A stretch of DNA of 64,000 nucleotides from Anderseniella sp963787895 (GTDB lineage Bacteria > Pseudomonadota > Alphaproteobacteria > Rhizobiales > Aestuariivirgaceae): positions 496,001 through 560,000 of the forward strand of contig CAWBEX010000007.1 in assembly GCA_963787895.1 (NCBI GenBank), in the 5' to 3' direction. Position numbers and translations under genes: made by a program. Below the pieces are notes generated by a model. The model worked only from the letters and a program-made list of their open reading frames with translations, was not told the origin of the DNA and searched no databases. This document shows positions 26,471 to 35,731 of the stretch, one piece after another. Positions within the stretch are counted from its first letter, which is position 1, and each line of letters begins with the position of its first letter.

Positions 26471-27603
26471 TCCAGCCCGCTGATCGTTTCTGCTACAAGA
26501 CTGTCCACGACGGCTCGCATGGCCTCGGTTTCATCCGCGCCATTTTCCAGCGCCTTCTTGTATGCAACGCGCTGCCTGTCTGCGCTGTTCCCATCCTGGA
26601 TGATATTGCCGAGCGAGCGAACTTCCTGCTTGCATCCCAGCTCTTGCGCTGCATCCGAAACCAACTCGATCAACTCCTCCAGCAGCCTGTCAAATGGCAC
26701 CAGCTCTGCCTTGCCAAAATCCATCAACGGACCCGATACGCCGTAGCGCTGTGCCCGCCAGCGGTTCTCGTTGATCAAGAAGCGTTCGTATTGGCGCCAC
26801 CGCTGGTTGGATTGGCGCAGAGCGAACAGGGTGCGCATCAGGCTCTGTACCAGGCTCGCAATGGCGATCGTGTCATCAAGGCGGGGGGTGACATCACATA
26901 TGCGCGCTTCCAGCGTCGGAAAACGGCTGGACGGACGCAGGTCCCACCATATTTTGCTTGCATCCTCTATCAAGCCGGCTGAGATCAGAATATCCACCGC
27001 GCGCTGGTATTCAGCATAGCTGTTGAACACAGGCGGCAGGCCTGTGCGCGGCAGATTGTCAAACACGCTCAGCCGGTAGGAGGCCATGCCGGTGTCTCTG
27101 CCCTGCCAGAACGGCGACGAAGCCGACAGCGCCAGCAAGTGAGGCAGGAAGTATGACATTTGGCCCAGCAGGTCGATGCGCAGGTCATCGTCATCAATGC
27201 CTACATGTACATGCATCCCGCATATCAGCATGCGCCTGGCAACGCCTGCCAGGTCACGCGCGAGATCTTCGTAACGCTGCTTGTTGGTGAATGATTGCCG
27301 CTGCCAGTCTGCAAATGGGTGGGTAGCCACGGCAACCGGCGCCAGTCCATAAGTGTCTGCAAGAGCAGAAATGGTCTTGCGCAAATGTGCCAGATCGGTG
27401 CGTGCCTCGCGTGCTGTCGCACACACTCCTGTGCCTACTTCTATCTGACATTGCAGGAATTCCGGGCTGACCTTCGAGGACAGCTCCTCGCTGCAATCGG
27501 CCATCAATGCATCAGGTGCCGCCACGAGATCTCTCGTCGTGCGGTCAACGAGGAGGTACTCTTCTTCGATGCCAATGCTGAATTTCGGAGTCTTGATTGC
27601 CAT
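26467..27603 (-). CDS. Carboxylate-amine ligase, GCS2 family (YbdK-like)
   Basis: A 378-residue protein of the glutamate-cysteine ligase 2 family. Visible are FSIGIEEEYLLVD at the start, FLQCQIEVGTGVC, the metal/ATP segment CGMHVHVGI, LEARICDVTPRLDD and NRWRAQRYG. E. coli YbdK has weak glutamate-cysteine ligase activity; the true product of most members is unknown. No second glutathione gene is adjacent. The N-terminus at ATG 27603 fits the family. Confidence 0.85.
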   Translation of the reverse strand: MAIKTPKFSIGIEEEYLLVDRTTRDLVAAPDALMADCSEELSSKVSPEFLQCQIEVGTGVCATAREARTDLAHLRKTISALADTYGLAPVAVATHPFADWQRQSFTNKQRYEDLARDLAGVARRMLICGMHVHVGIDDDDLRIDLLGQMSYFLPHLLALSASSPFWQGRDTGMASYRLSVFDNLPRTGLPPVFNSYAEYQRAVDILISAGLIEDASKIWWDLRPSSRFPTLEARICDVTPRLDDTIAIASLVQSLMRTLFALRQSNQRWRQYERFLINENRWRAQRYGVSGPLMDFGKAELVPFDRLLEELIELVSDAAQELGCKQEVRSLGNIIQDGNSADRQRVAYKKALENGADETEAMRAVVDSLVAETISGLD

Positions 27604-27666
27604 GACAACCCGAACGGTGCCTCAACCTTAGACATGATGCAACCAGTGCATTCCTACACGAACTGA

Positions 27667-27933
27667 TTATGCCAGCAAGTCGATGAAGCGATGGTCTTTA
27701 TTCAGGATCAGGAAAAAGTTGGCTGCAATGATAAGCCAGGTGAATATTCGGCTAAGGCCGGTTTCCTGCAATTGCCGCTTTGAATGCGTGGCTCGCATGA
27801 GCACGACGGCAATCACGCACAGGGCGTTTGCGACACCCAGTTGCAGAGCCAGCGGGTAGCTGCCCTCGAAGAAAAAGGGATACATCCACCCCAGATCTCC
27901 GTCTGAAAACAATGCTTTAAACATTCCTGGCAC
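27667..27933 (-). CDS. Small two-helix membrane protein, unknown
   Basis: An 88-residue protein with two strong hydrophobic segments (about 24-46, YPLALQLGVANALCVIAVVLM, and 60-78, RIFTWLIIAANFFLIL) split by a basic loop RATHSKRQLQE. The frame keeps coding-like third-position bias and sits in a gap that would otherwise be empty, but I recognise no family. It runs toward the start side of the GCS2 gene on the same strand, 63 bp apart, and is divergent from the DAHP synthase gene. Confidence 0.5.
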   Translation of the reverse strand: MPGMFKALFSDGDLGWMYPFFFEGSYPLALQLGVANALCVIAVVLMRATHSKRQLQETGLSRIFTWLIIAANFFLILNKDHRFIDLLA

Positions 27934-28177
27934 TCGTCAAGATCAGGCTTGAACCAAATTCTTGCCGCCTTAGGTTGGAAATATGGCCCAACATCCTTAA
28001 ATTTGCGTGACTTTAGCATCAAATTGCAGCTGGCTCATCAAAATGCGCATGTTCTGGTAAATTTTGACTACGCCGGACCAGCACGCAGAACACTCAGACT
28101 TGCAATTTGCACGATGATGCCGCAATGAGTGGTGTTAGGGCTGCAAAGACCGCGGCCGGCAGTAGAGAGTAAGCAGA

Positions 28178-29569
28178 ATGTCTACCTGGACCCCCGACAG
28201 CTGGCGCTCGTTCGCCATCCAGCAAGTTCCCGAATATGCTGACGCAAATGCTTTGCACGTAGTGGAACAGCGCCTTGCATCATTTCCGCCGCTGGTCTTC
28301 GCCGGCGAGGCACGCAAGCTCAAGCGCAAATTGGCCAAGGTTTCAGAAGGTAAAGGCTTTTTGTTGCAGGGCGGAGATTGCGCGGAGAGCTTTGCCGAAC
28401 ATCATGCTGACAACATCCGGGACTTTTTCCGTGTGTTCCTGCAAATGGCAGTTGTCCTGACATTTGCTGGTGGCCAGCCCGTAGTCAAGGTCGGGCGCAT
28501 TGCAGGTCAGTTTGCCAAGCCGCGTTCATCTGGAACGGAAAAGCAGGGTGATATCGAACTGCCCAGCTACCGTGGTGACATCATCAATGGTATCGAGTTC
28601 GAAAAGTCGGCGCGTGAACCTGACCCCGAACGCCAGATCATGGCCTACCGGCAGTCCGCGGCAACCTTAAATCTGCTGCGTGCTTTCGCAATGGGTGGCT
28701 ATGCCAACCTGGAGCATGTGCACCGCTGGACGTTGGGCTACCTTAAAGGGTCGCCTGCTTCCGAACGCTACCAGCATCTGGCAGACCGGATTTCCGAGAC
28801 CCTCGGTTTCATGCGTTCATGCGGCATCAATCCTGACACCACGCCCCAGCTCAAGTCGACCGAGTTTTACACGTCACATGAAGCTTTGCTGCTGGGTTAT
28901 GAACAGGCGCTGACCCGCGTCGATTCGACATCGGATGAATGGTACGCCACCTCCGGTCACATGCTGTGGATCGGCGACCGCACCCGTCAGCCGGATCATG
29001 CACACCTTGAATTCTGCCGCGGCGTACAGAACCCGATCGGCCTGAAGTGCGGGCCTTCACTCGAAGCTGACGAACTCATCAAGCTCATAGACATCCTGAA
29101 CCCGCAGAACGATGCCGGACGCCTGACGCTTATTGCCCGCTTTGGTGCAGGCAAGGTTGCAGATCATTTGCCTGCGCTTATCCGCAAGGTGGAAGCAGAA
29201 GGCCGCAAGGTTGTATGGTCATGTGATCCGATGCATGGCAACGTGATCAAGGCATCGTCTGGTTACAAGACAAGACCTTTCGACGCAATTTTGTCTGAGG
29301 TACGCGACTTCCTGGCGATCCACAGGGCCGAGGGCACTCATGCTGGCGGCATTCACGTGGAAATGACAGGCCAGAACGTTACCGAATGTACTGGTGGAGC
29401 GCGTGAAGTATCAGACGATGAACTTGCAGACCGCTATCACACCCATTGTGACCCGCGGTTGAATGCAGATCAGGCGCTTGAGCTGGCATTCCTGGTGGCT
29501 GAGGAGTTGCGCAAGGCTGTTGTGCCGCCATCTGAGGATGACGAGGACAGTTTCGAGGCTGCGGAATAG
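28178..29569 (+). CDS. aroG: 3-deoxy-7-phosphoheptulonate synthase, class II
   Basis: A 463-residue class II (plant/Mycobacterium-type) DAHP synthase, the first step of the shikimate pathway: phosphoenolpyruvate plus erythrose 4-phosphate. Motifs are WTPDSWRS at the start, LLQGGDCAESF with the metal Cys, KVGRIAGQFAKPRSS, EGTHAGGIHVEMTGQNVTEC and a C-terminal HCDPRLNADQ. The acidic tail DDEDSFEAAE is variable. No leader peptide or attenuator was found in the 244 bp upstream. Confidence 0.93.
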   Translation: MSTWTPDSWRSFAIQQVPEYADANALHVVEQRLASFPPLVFAGEARKLKRKLAKVSEGKGFLLQGGDCAESFAEHHADNIRDFFRVFLQMAVVLTFAGGQPVVKVGRIAGQFAKPRSSGTEKQGDIELPSYRGDIINGIEFEKSAREPDPERQIMAYRQSAATLNLLRAFAMGGYANLEHVHRWTLGYLKGSPASERYQHLADRISETLGFMRSCGINPDTTPQLKSTEFYTSHEALLLGYEQALTRVDSTSDEWYATSGHMLWIGDRTRQPDHAHLEFCRGVQNPIGLKCGPSLEADELIKLIDILNPQNDAGRLTLIARFGAGKVADHLPALIRKVEAEGRKVVWSCDPMHGNVIKASSGYKTRPFDAILSEVRDFLAIHRAEGTHAGGIHVEMTGQNVTECTGGAREVSDDELADRYHTHCDPRLNADQALELAFLVAEELRKAVVPPSEDDEDSFEAAE

Positions 29570-29728
29570 GGCAGCGACACTGTTGGTAGTACTGCGCAAA
29601 AAGTCTGCACTGCAGCGCTTTCAGCCATAGTGCCATACAGCGCGGATATCACCTTTCGGGCTTCTCGTTGAATATCTGTCTGGCGGACTGCCTGCTTAGC
29701 CTGGGCAAATCAGATGAGCGGCCTGGTG

Positions 29729-30733
29729 CTATGCTTCCAGCGCGCCTGCCTTGCGGAACGAAATCAATTGGCGTGCCTTCTCGTCCCACAAGGTGAGCGG
29801 GATACACTTCAGGCTGTCAAGGAAAGTCAGCCTGCCGATCTCTTTCAGCTCGGGGAAATCTTCCATTACACGCGGCAGCTTGTGGAACGGAATGCGGCTG
29901 GACAGATGATGCACATGGTGAATGCCAATGTAGCCCGTCAGCCACATGATCGGCTTTGGCAGATCGTAGTAGGAGCTGCCATGCAAGGCTGCGTGCTCAT
30001 GCTCCCAGCTATCCGTCCTGGCCCAATGGGTGGGGTCAAATTGATGTTGTACGTAGAACAACCACACACCGATGGAGGCGCCTATGGCCACTATTGGCAT
30101 TTGCACAAGCAGAAATTCTTTCCAGCCGAGCAGGTACATCAAGCTGCCATACACCACGATGATGCTGGCATTGGTGCCCAATACACTGAGCCATTGAGCC
30201 CGGCCCATCTGATTGAAGCTCGAAACCGGCAGCCTGTGGCGGATGATGAACAGATAAGCCGGGCCGACAACGAACAGCACCAGTGGGTTCCTGTACAACC
30301 TGTATCTGAGCCTGCCAAATGGACTGAGGTCGTTGTATTCAGTAACGGTCAGTGTCTCGATGTCGCCAAATCCGCGTTTGTCGAGATTTCCAGATCCGGC
30401 ATGGTGCATGGAATGGGCATGCCGCCAATATTCATAAGGCGTCATGGTGATGATACCAGCTGCACGGCCCACCCAGTCATTCAACTTGCGAGATGAAAAC
30501 ATGGCGCGGTGGCCGCAGTCATGCTGAACGATGAACAGACGAACCATGAGGCATGCTGCGAGCGGTGCAAGCAGCAGGGTCAACAGGTAGCTTGTGCCAG
30601 TTGACCACCACATCAGCGCCCAGACACCAAAAAACGGTATCACGGTGTAGAGTATTTCCAGTACAGCCTGCCGATCATCGGCATTTCTGTAGGGGGCGAG
30701 CTTTTGAACCCATGCGCGCTCAGCGGCATTCAC
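29729..30733 (-). CDS. Membrane fatty acid desaturase
   Basis: A 334-residue integral membrane di-iron desaturase. The three histidine boxes are HDCGH, HSMHH and HHVHH, with hydrophobic helices around them. It introduces a double bond into acyl chains or acts on a related lipid; regiospecificity cannot be read by eye. The family is often annotated as omega-6 type, but hydroxylases and ketolases share the boxes. Single gene, 177 bp from the DMT gene on the same strand. Confidence 0.88.
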   Translation of the reverse strand: MNAAERAWVQKLAPYRNADDRQAVLEILYTVIPFFGVWALMWWSTGTSYLLTLLLAPLAACLMVRLFIVQHDCGHRAMFSSRKLNDWVGRAAGIITMTPYEYWRHAHSMHHAGSGNLDKRGFGDIETLTVTEYNDLSPFGRLRYRLYRNPLVLFVVGPAYLFIIRHRLPVSSFNQMGRAQWLSVLGTNASIIVVYGSLMYLLGWKEFLLVQMPIVAIGASIGVWLFYVQHQFDPTHWARTDSWEHEHAALHGSSYYDLPKPIMWLTGYIGIHHVHHLSSRIPFHKLPRVMEDFPELKEIGRLTFLDSLKCIPLTLWDEKARQLISFRKAGALEA

Positions 30734-30910
30734 AGTGAAGTACCCGTCAAAACGTTAATGCCCCCTGGACTGAATCAGTTGTCGTCGTCAGCCCCTGTAT
30801 TGCAGGCACGCAAGCTCAGGGCAAACTGTTTCTGGCAGTTCTGCGAATGTTGTCACCAAAGATCAAGCGAAAGTTACTGTTTGCCTGATTTTGCAGCTGT
30901 TGCGGGTCGT

Positions 30911-31783
30911 CTAGTGCTCCCTGACGGTTGCAGATTGTTTCAGGTTGAGCAGATTTCCCAGTAGAATGAGGCTTGCCCCTGCAACCGTGAAGAAGTCTAT
31001 GCCTTCGTTGTACAATAACCAGCCTGCAATTGCAGTCGCAGGCACGCGCAGGAAGTCCATCGGCACCACTACTGTAGCATCTGCATGCATCATTGCGCGG
31101 GTCATGCAGTAGTGTGACACCGTCCCGCAAAAAGCAATTGCGAGGATGTAAGGCCACAGCTGAGCTGTTACCGGTTTCCACACCAGCCATGCTGGCACGA
31201 ACCCAATGATGAGCTGTATGACCAGCATCCAGAACAGGATGCGCAGCACGCTTTCAGTGCGGGTCAGCGCCTTGACTGTAACAACCGAAATGCCAAAGCC
31301 GATGGATGCCAGCAATGCCCATAGCTGGCCGGGGTCAATCTGGCCTGCATCCGGCCGGACGATGACCCAGACACCGACCAGGCCAAGCACCACTGCGGCC
31401 ACCTTCCAGGCATTCATGCGCTCGCCGAGGAACATTACCGCCAGAAGCGCCGTCCAGATCGGCATGGTGAACTCGATGGAGACCACCTGCGCCAGCGGGA
31501 TCAGGCCAAGTGCCACAAACCACGAATACTGGGCGCCATAGTGCACGATATTGCGCCCGACATGGCGCAGCGGATGGGCGGTTTTCATGGAGCTGAGGCC
31601 GCCGCTTCTGTAGATCAGGGGCGCTATCAGCACCAACCCCAGCAATGCGCGAAGTTCCATTACCTGAAATGTGTTCAGTTCACGCGTTGCCTCGCGGCCG
31701 AACACTGCCATGGACAGCATGAGCGTGAGCCAACCGCCCATCCACAAGGCTGCTTTCATGTTCGAAGGGGCGGGGCTGGTCAT
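30911..31783 (-). CDS. DMT superfamily (EamA) transporter
   Basis: A 290-residue membrane protein with about 10 helices in two EamA repeats. Segments such as IEFTMPIWTALLAVMFLGERMNAWKVAAVVLGLVGVWVIVRP and MRAMMHADATVVVPMDFLRVPATAIAGW are typical of RhaT/YdcZ-like drug/metabolite exporters. Cargo unknown. The start ATG 31783 has no long upstream extension. Confidence 0.87.
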   Translation of the reverse strand: MTSPAPSNMKAALWMGGWLTLMLSMAVFGREATRELNTFQVMELRALLGLVLIAPLIYRSGGLSSMKTAHPLRHVGRNIVHYGAQYSWFVALGLIPLAQVVSIEFTMPIWTALLAVMFLGERMNAWKVAAVVLGLVGVWVIVRPDAGQIDPGQLWALLASIGFGISVVTVKALTRTESVLRILFWMLVIQLIIGFVPAWLVWKPVTAQLWPYILAIAFCGTVSHYCMTRAMMHADATVVVPMDFLRVPATAIAGWLLYNEGIDFFTVAGASLILLGNLLNLKQSATVREH

Positions 31784-32093
31784 GATGAGTTCACGCTAGT
31801 TCATCATTTGGTCAGGTTGATTCGGTTGATCGCACAAAAACAGTCACATTCGAAGATCGAGCAAATTTGCACGTTCATGACAGATGAGCGTTGCTCTATT
31901 GCAGATGCCGGGCTTGACGACAAGCTCGAACGCGCGCATTTTGCCGCCCATGAAACCGCCCCTTAAAACTTCCTGCATCATTTGCCGGAATATTATCAGC
32001 TAGTCGCAAACGCGCTGGCAGCGGTTCGCCTTTTCCTGAAATAAGAAAACGAGCGCCCGGGCCAGCAAGGCTCAAGTGGAAAGCAACTCGTTT
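31784..32093. other. 310-bp intergenic region without a recognised gene
   Basis: Lies between the divergent starts of the DMT transporter and cysS, so it must hold both promoters. I find no tRNA, no clear -35/-10 pair, no terminator and no open frame with coding character. The last 18 bases (32076-32093) could be an N-terminal extension of cysS from a GTG start. Confidence 0.5.
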
Positions 32094-33422
32094 ATGGAAT
32101 TGAAGCTTTACAATTCGCTGACCAGGCAAAAGCAGGTCTTTCAGCCGATCGATAAGACCAATGTGCGCATGTATGTGTGCGGGCCGACCGTCTACGACTA
32201 TGCCCACATTGGCAATGCCCGTCCGATCATCGTGTTCGATGTTCTGTACCGATTGCTGCGTCAGGTCTATGGCGTCGACCATGTCAAGTATGTCCGCAAC
32301 ATCACCGACGTGGATGACAAGATCAATGCTCGTGCGAAAGAAGAGGGCGTGCCGATTTCAGATGTGACTGCGCGCACCACCAAGCAGTTTCACAATGACA
32401 TCGCAGCTCTCGGAGTGCTCGAGCCGGACGTGGAGCCAACCTGCACCAGTCACGTTCCGCAAATGGTCGAGATGATCGAGGTTCTGATAGCCAAGGGTCA
32501 TGCATATGAGGCAGACGGGCATGTGCTGTTTCACACTCCAAGCATGAAGGACTATGGCGAACTGTCCCGCCGCTCGCTGGATGAGATGATCGCCGGAGCC
32601 CGTGTCGAGGTTGCCTCCTATAAAAAAGACGCAACAGACTTCGTGCTATGGAAACCGTCAGACGATGAAACACCGGGCTGGGAAAGCCCGTGGGGCAGGG
32701 GCCGGCCCGGCTGGCACATAGAATGCTCGGCCATGGCAAAGGAGCACCTGGGCGAGGTGTTCGACATTCATGGCGGCGGCATTGATCTTCAGTTCCCTCA
32801 CCACGAGAACGAGATTGCCCAGTCGCGTTGCGCCCACGGCACGAAGGTCATGGCAAACGTCTGGATGCACAATGGTTTCCTTCAGGTTGAGGGAAAGAAG
32901 ATGTCCAAGTCGGACGGCAACTTCATCACCATCAATGAGCTGTTGAAGAAATGGCCGGGAGAGGCTTTGCGATTCAACATGCTGCGCACACACTACCGTC
33001 AACCAATAGACTGGACGGAGAAGTCTGTGCAGGAAAGCCTGGACACTCTGGCCGGGTGGTACGCCAAGGCGTCGCCTGCTGATGCCGAACCTGCTCTGCA
33101 AGCTGAGGTGCTCGAAGCCCTGCTCGACGATTTGAACACTCCCCGCGCTATTGCCGCTTTGCATCAGATGCATGATGCGCCCCGCGCTTCGGCGCTTGCT
33201 GCTCTAGGGTTTGTTGGCGACCTGACAGACCCTCGCGTGGTCAAGGTTGACGATGCAAAAATTGAAGCCGCCATCGCTGAGCGCCTTGAAGCCTTCAAGG
33301 CAAAAGATTTCGCCACCGCAGACAGGATCCGCGATGAACTGACGGCTCAGGGAATCCAGCTAAAGGATTCAAAAGATTCAGAAACCGGCGAACGCGTAAC
33401 AACGTGGGAATTGAAGCGATGA
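32094..33422 (+). CDS. cysS: Cysteinyl-tRNA synthetase
   Basis: A 442-residue class I aminoacyl-tRNA synthetase. The start MELKLYNSLTRQKQVF leads into CGPTVYDYAHIGNARP (HIGN motif and first zinc Cys). Zinc ligands follow in WHIECSAM and FPHHENE, and GKKMSKSDGN is the KMSKS loop. ATG 32094 matches the usual N-terminus; GTG 32076 is possible. In contrast to ileS in the same window, the frame is intact. It overlaps the following 45-residue gene by four bases. Confidence 0.93.
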   Translation: MELKLYNSLTRQKQVFQPIDKTNVRMYVCGPTVYDYAHIGNARPIIVFDVLYRLLRQVYGVDHVKYVRNITDVDDKINARAKEEGVPISDVTARTTKQFHNDIAALGVLEPDVEPTCTSHVPQMVEMIEVLIAKGHAYEADGHVLFHTPSMKDYGELSRRSLDEMIAGARVEVASYKKDATDFVLWKPSDDETPGWESPWGRGRPGWHIECSAMAKEHLGEVFDIHGGGIDLQFPHHENEIAQSRCAHGTKVMANVWMHNGFLQVEGKKMSKSDGNFITINELLKKWPGEALRFNMLRTHYRQPIDWTEKSVQESLDTLAGWYAKASPADAEPALQAEVLEALLDDLNTPRAIAALHQMHDAPRASALAALGFVGDLTDPRVVKVDDAKIEAAIAERLEAFKAKDFATADRIRDELTAQGIQLKDSKDSETGERVTTWELKR

Positions 33423-33556
33423 CACCGCCCGAAGCGAAAAAATCATGGCATGACAGCCTGCCTTTTCCTAAACACTGGCTCGGTTATATCGCCATCAAGC
33501 TGGTAGTGCTTGCGGTTGGTATATACCTCGCGCTGCGTTGGAAAGGCGTTCTGTGA
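33419..33556 (+). CDS. 45-residue single-helix membrane protein between cysS and cimA
   Basis: A short frame, ATG 33419 to TGA 33554-33556, linked on both sides: ATGA overlap with the cysS stop and TGATG overlap with the cimA start. GGGAA lies about 9 bases before the ATG. The product is a basic, Trp-containing N-terminus (KKSWHDSLPFPKHW) followed by one hydrophobic helix of about 20 residues (LGYIAIKLVVLAVGIYLALR). The exact double coupling and the clean membrane-helix pattern argue that it is a real gene. Function unknown; N-in, C-out or the reverse cannot be settled. Confidence 0.7.
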   Translation: MTPPEAKKSWHDSLPFPKHWLGYIAIKLVVLAVGIYLALRWKGVL

Positions 33557-35154
33557 TGGCATCTCGAGAGCGGCTCTTTTTGTATGACACGACACTGCGT
33601 GACGGGGCGCAGACCCCTGGCATCGATTTCTCGCTGGAGGACAAGCTCGCTGTCATTCGCATGCTGGATGAACTGGGGCTCGACTACATCGAAGGCGGTT
33701 ACCCCGGCGCCAACGAGACAGACACCGAACTGTTTTCGAAACCGCGCAAGATGAAGGCAGGTTTTGCCGCATTCGGCATGACGCGCAGGCCCGGCAGGTC
33801 GGCTGCAAATGACCCCGGCCTGCAGGATTTGCTGCAGGCAAACTCGGACGCCATATGCTTCGTTGCAAAGTCCTGGGACTATCACGTCAAGGTAGCGCTC
33901 AAGACATCCAACAAGGAAAACGTTGCCTGCATCAGTGACAGCGTGGCCACCGCCACCAGGGCAGGTAAGCTGGCCATGGTTGATTGCGAGCACTTCTTTG
34001 ATGGCTTCAAGGCAAATCCGGACTATGCGCTGGAGTGTGCAAGGACAGCGCATGAAGCCGGAGCGCGCTGGGTCGTTCTGTGCGACACCAACGGTGGAAC
34101 GCTGCCACACGAGATCGAGGAAATTGTCACCGCAGTGACGGCCCATGTGCCGGGCTCGCATCTTGGCATCCACGCGCACAACGACACCGAACACGCGGTA
34201 GCCAATTCCCTTGCCGCGGTCAGGGCAGGTGCGCGCCAGATCCAGGGCACGCTCAACGGCATTGGTGAACGCTGCGGCAATGCAAATCTCGTGTCGCTGA
34301 TACCTACCTTGTTGTTGAAACCTGCATATGCCTCGCTGGTTGAAACCGGCATCAGCAAGAAGGCGCTGGCCCGCTTGACGCAGATATCCCATGCATTTGA
34401 TGAACTGTTGAACCGTGCTCCTGATCGTCAGGCACCTTATGTTGGTGAGAGCGCGTTTGCGACCAAGGCCGGCATACATGCTTCAGCCTTGCTGAAGGAG
34501 CCTGAAACTTATGAGCACGTGCCGCCGTCAAACGTAGGCAACACGCGCCGGGTGCTGGTGTCTGACCAGGCTGGAAAATCCAACCTGATTTCGGAGATTG
34601 AACGTGCCGGCATCAAGGTGGACAAGAACGACCCGCGCCTCAACTCGTTGCTGCGCGAAGTGAAGCAGCGCGAAGCGGCTGGATATGCTTATGATGCCGC
34701 GCCTGCTTCGTTCGTGTTGCTGGCCAAGCGCTTTCTGGGCACGGTGCCGGAGTTCTTCGAGATCGAGTCTTATCGTGTAGCTGTGGAACATCGCCACAAT
34801 GCCAAAGGCGAGATGACATCGGTCGCCGAGGCTGTGGTGAAGACCATCGTCAATGGAGAGCGGATTCTGTCGGTTGGTGAAGGCAATGGCCCCATCAACG
34901 CACTCGATACCGCTCTGCGCAAGGATCTTGGCAAGTATCAAAGGCACATCGCCGACCTGGAGCTGGTGGACTACAAGGTGCGTATTCTCAATGGCGGCAC
35001 CGGTGCAACCACCCGTGTGCTGATTGAAAGTCGCGACAAGACCGGCGAACGCTGGTTTACTATTGGCGTGTCGCCCAACATCGTCGATGCTTCGTTCGAG
35101 GCATTGCAGGATTCAGTGACCTACAAGTTGTTGAAGCAGGGAGCCAAGGCCTGA
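33556..35154 (+). CDS. cimA: Citramalate synthase
   Basis: A 532-residue enzyme of the isopropylmalate/homocitrate synthase family. The TIM barrel starts LYDTTLRDGAQTPGIDFS; metal-site residues lie in HLGIHAHNDTEHAVANSLAAV, and GTLNGIGERCGNANL is the family signature. A C-terminal allosteric domain follows (about 400-520). It makes citramalate from pyruvate and acetyl-CoA, the threonine-independent route to isoleucine. The (R)-citramalate synthase subtype is indicated by the GGYPGANETD motif and total length. ATG 33556 overlaps the small-protein stop. Confidence 0.9.
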   Translation: MASRERLFLYDTTLRDGAQTPGIDFSLEDKLAVIRMLDELGLDYIEGGYPGANETDTELFSKPRKMKAGFAAFGMTRRPGRSAANDPGLQDLLQANSDAICFVAKSWDYHVKVALKTSNKENVACISDSVATATRAGKLAMVDCEHFFDGFKANPDYALECARTAHEAGARWVVLCDTNGGTLPHEIEEIVTAVTAHVPGSHLGIHAHNDTEHAVANSLAAVRAGARQIQGTLNGIGERCGNANLVSLIPTLLLKPAYASLVETGISKKALARLTQISHAFDELLNRAPDRQAPYVGESAFATKAGIHASALLKEPETYEHVPPSNVGNTRRVLVSDQAGKSNLISEIERAGIKVDKNDPRLNSLLREVKQREAAGYAYDAAPASFVLLAKRFLGTVPEFFEIESYRVAVEHRHNAKGEMTSVAEAVVKTIVNGERILSVGEGNGPINALDTALRKDLGKYQRHIADLELVDYKVRILNGGTGATTRVLIESRDKTGERWFTIGVSPNIVDASFEALQDSVTYKLLKQGAKA

Positions 35155-35155
35155 A

Positions 35156-35731
35156 ATGAAGACCACGGTGCTGCGCGCGGGAACTTATGAAAAGAAGCCC
35201 TGGAAGAATGGCGGTGGCACCACCGAAGATGTCTGGATCGTGCCGCAGGGTGCAGGCCATGACGATTTCGACATTCGCCTGTCACTTGCTACCATCGATC
35301 GTGACGGTCCCTTCTCGGCGTTTCCCGGCATAGATCGCACGATCACCCTGGTGGGCGGCGATGCCTTCGTGCTGGATTTCGGCAACGGCCGTCAGCAGCG
35401 TATGGATATGTTGCAGCCATTCAGCTTTGACAGCGCCCTTACACCTTCGAGCAGGTTGACACTTGGCCCATCACACGACTTCAACGTCATGACCCGCGCC
35501 GGCCGCTGGCGTCACGAAGTCAAGGTAGTGCGTGACGGGGGGATCGACACTGACCTGGCGGCGTCCTCCATAGCTGTCGTACATGTTGTGGCAGGCGTTT
35601 GTGATATTGGCACCAAAGGCACCCTGTTGTCTGCTCGTGATACCGGCATTGTCAGCGAACCAGGCAATTTGAAACTGCAACTGCCTCCTGGATCTTCGGT
35701 CTTGCTTGCCATCATCCAGCCCGCAGCATGA
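35156..35731 (+). CDS. hutD: HutD family protein
   Basis: A 191-residue cupin-like protein of the HutD/Ves family. The signature is the start YEKKPWKNGGGTTEDVWIVP, followed by FDIRLSLATIDRDGPFSAFPGIDRTITLVGG. HutD is tied to histidine utilisation in pseudomonads as a flux governor, but no hut genes are in this window. It starts one base after the cimA stop and overlaps the next MFS gene by four bases, so it belongs to this operon. Confidence 0.85.
   Translation: MKTTVLRAGTYEKKPWKNGGGTTEDVWIVPQGAGHDDFDIRLSLATIDRDGPFSAFPGIDRTITLVGGDAFVLDFGNGRQQRMDMLQPFSFDSALTPSSRLTLGPSHDFNVMTRAGRWRHEVKVVRDGGIDTDLAASSIAVVHVVAGVCDIGTKGTLLSARDTGIVSEPGNLKLQLPPGSSVLLAIIQPAA

Noticed and set aside
29714..30496. 260-codon plus-strand open frame
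   Set aside because: Antisense to the desaturase with its three histidine boxes.
33484..34479. 331-codon minus-strand open frame
   Set aside because: Exact antisense of cimA, whose family motifs are complete; a codon-bias shadow of high-GC DNA.
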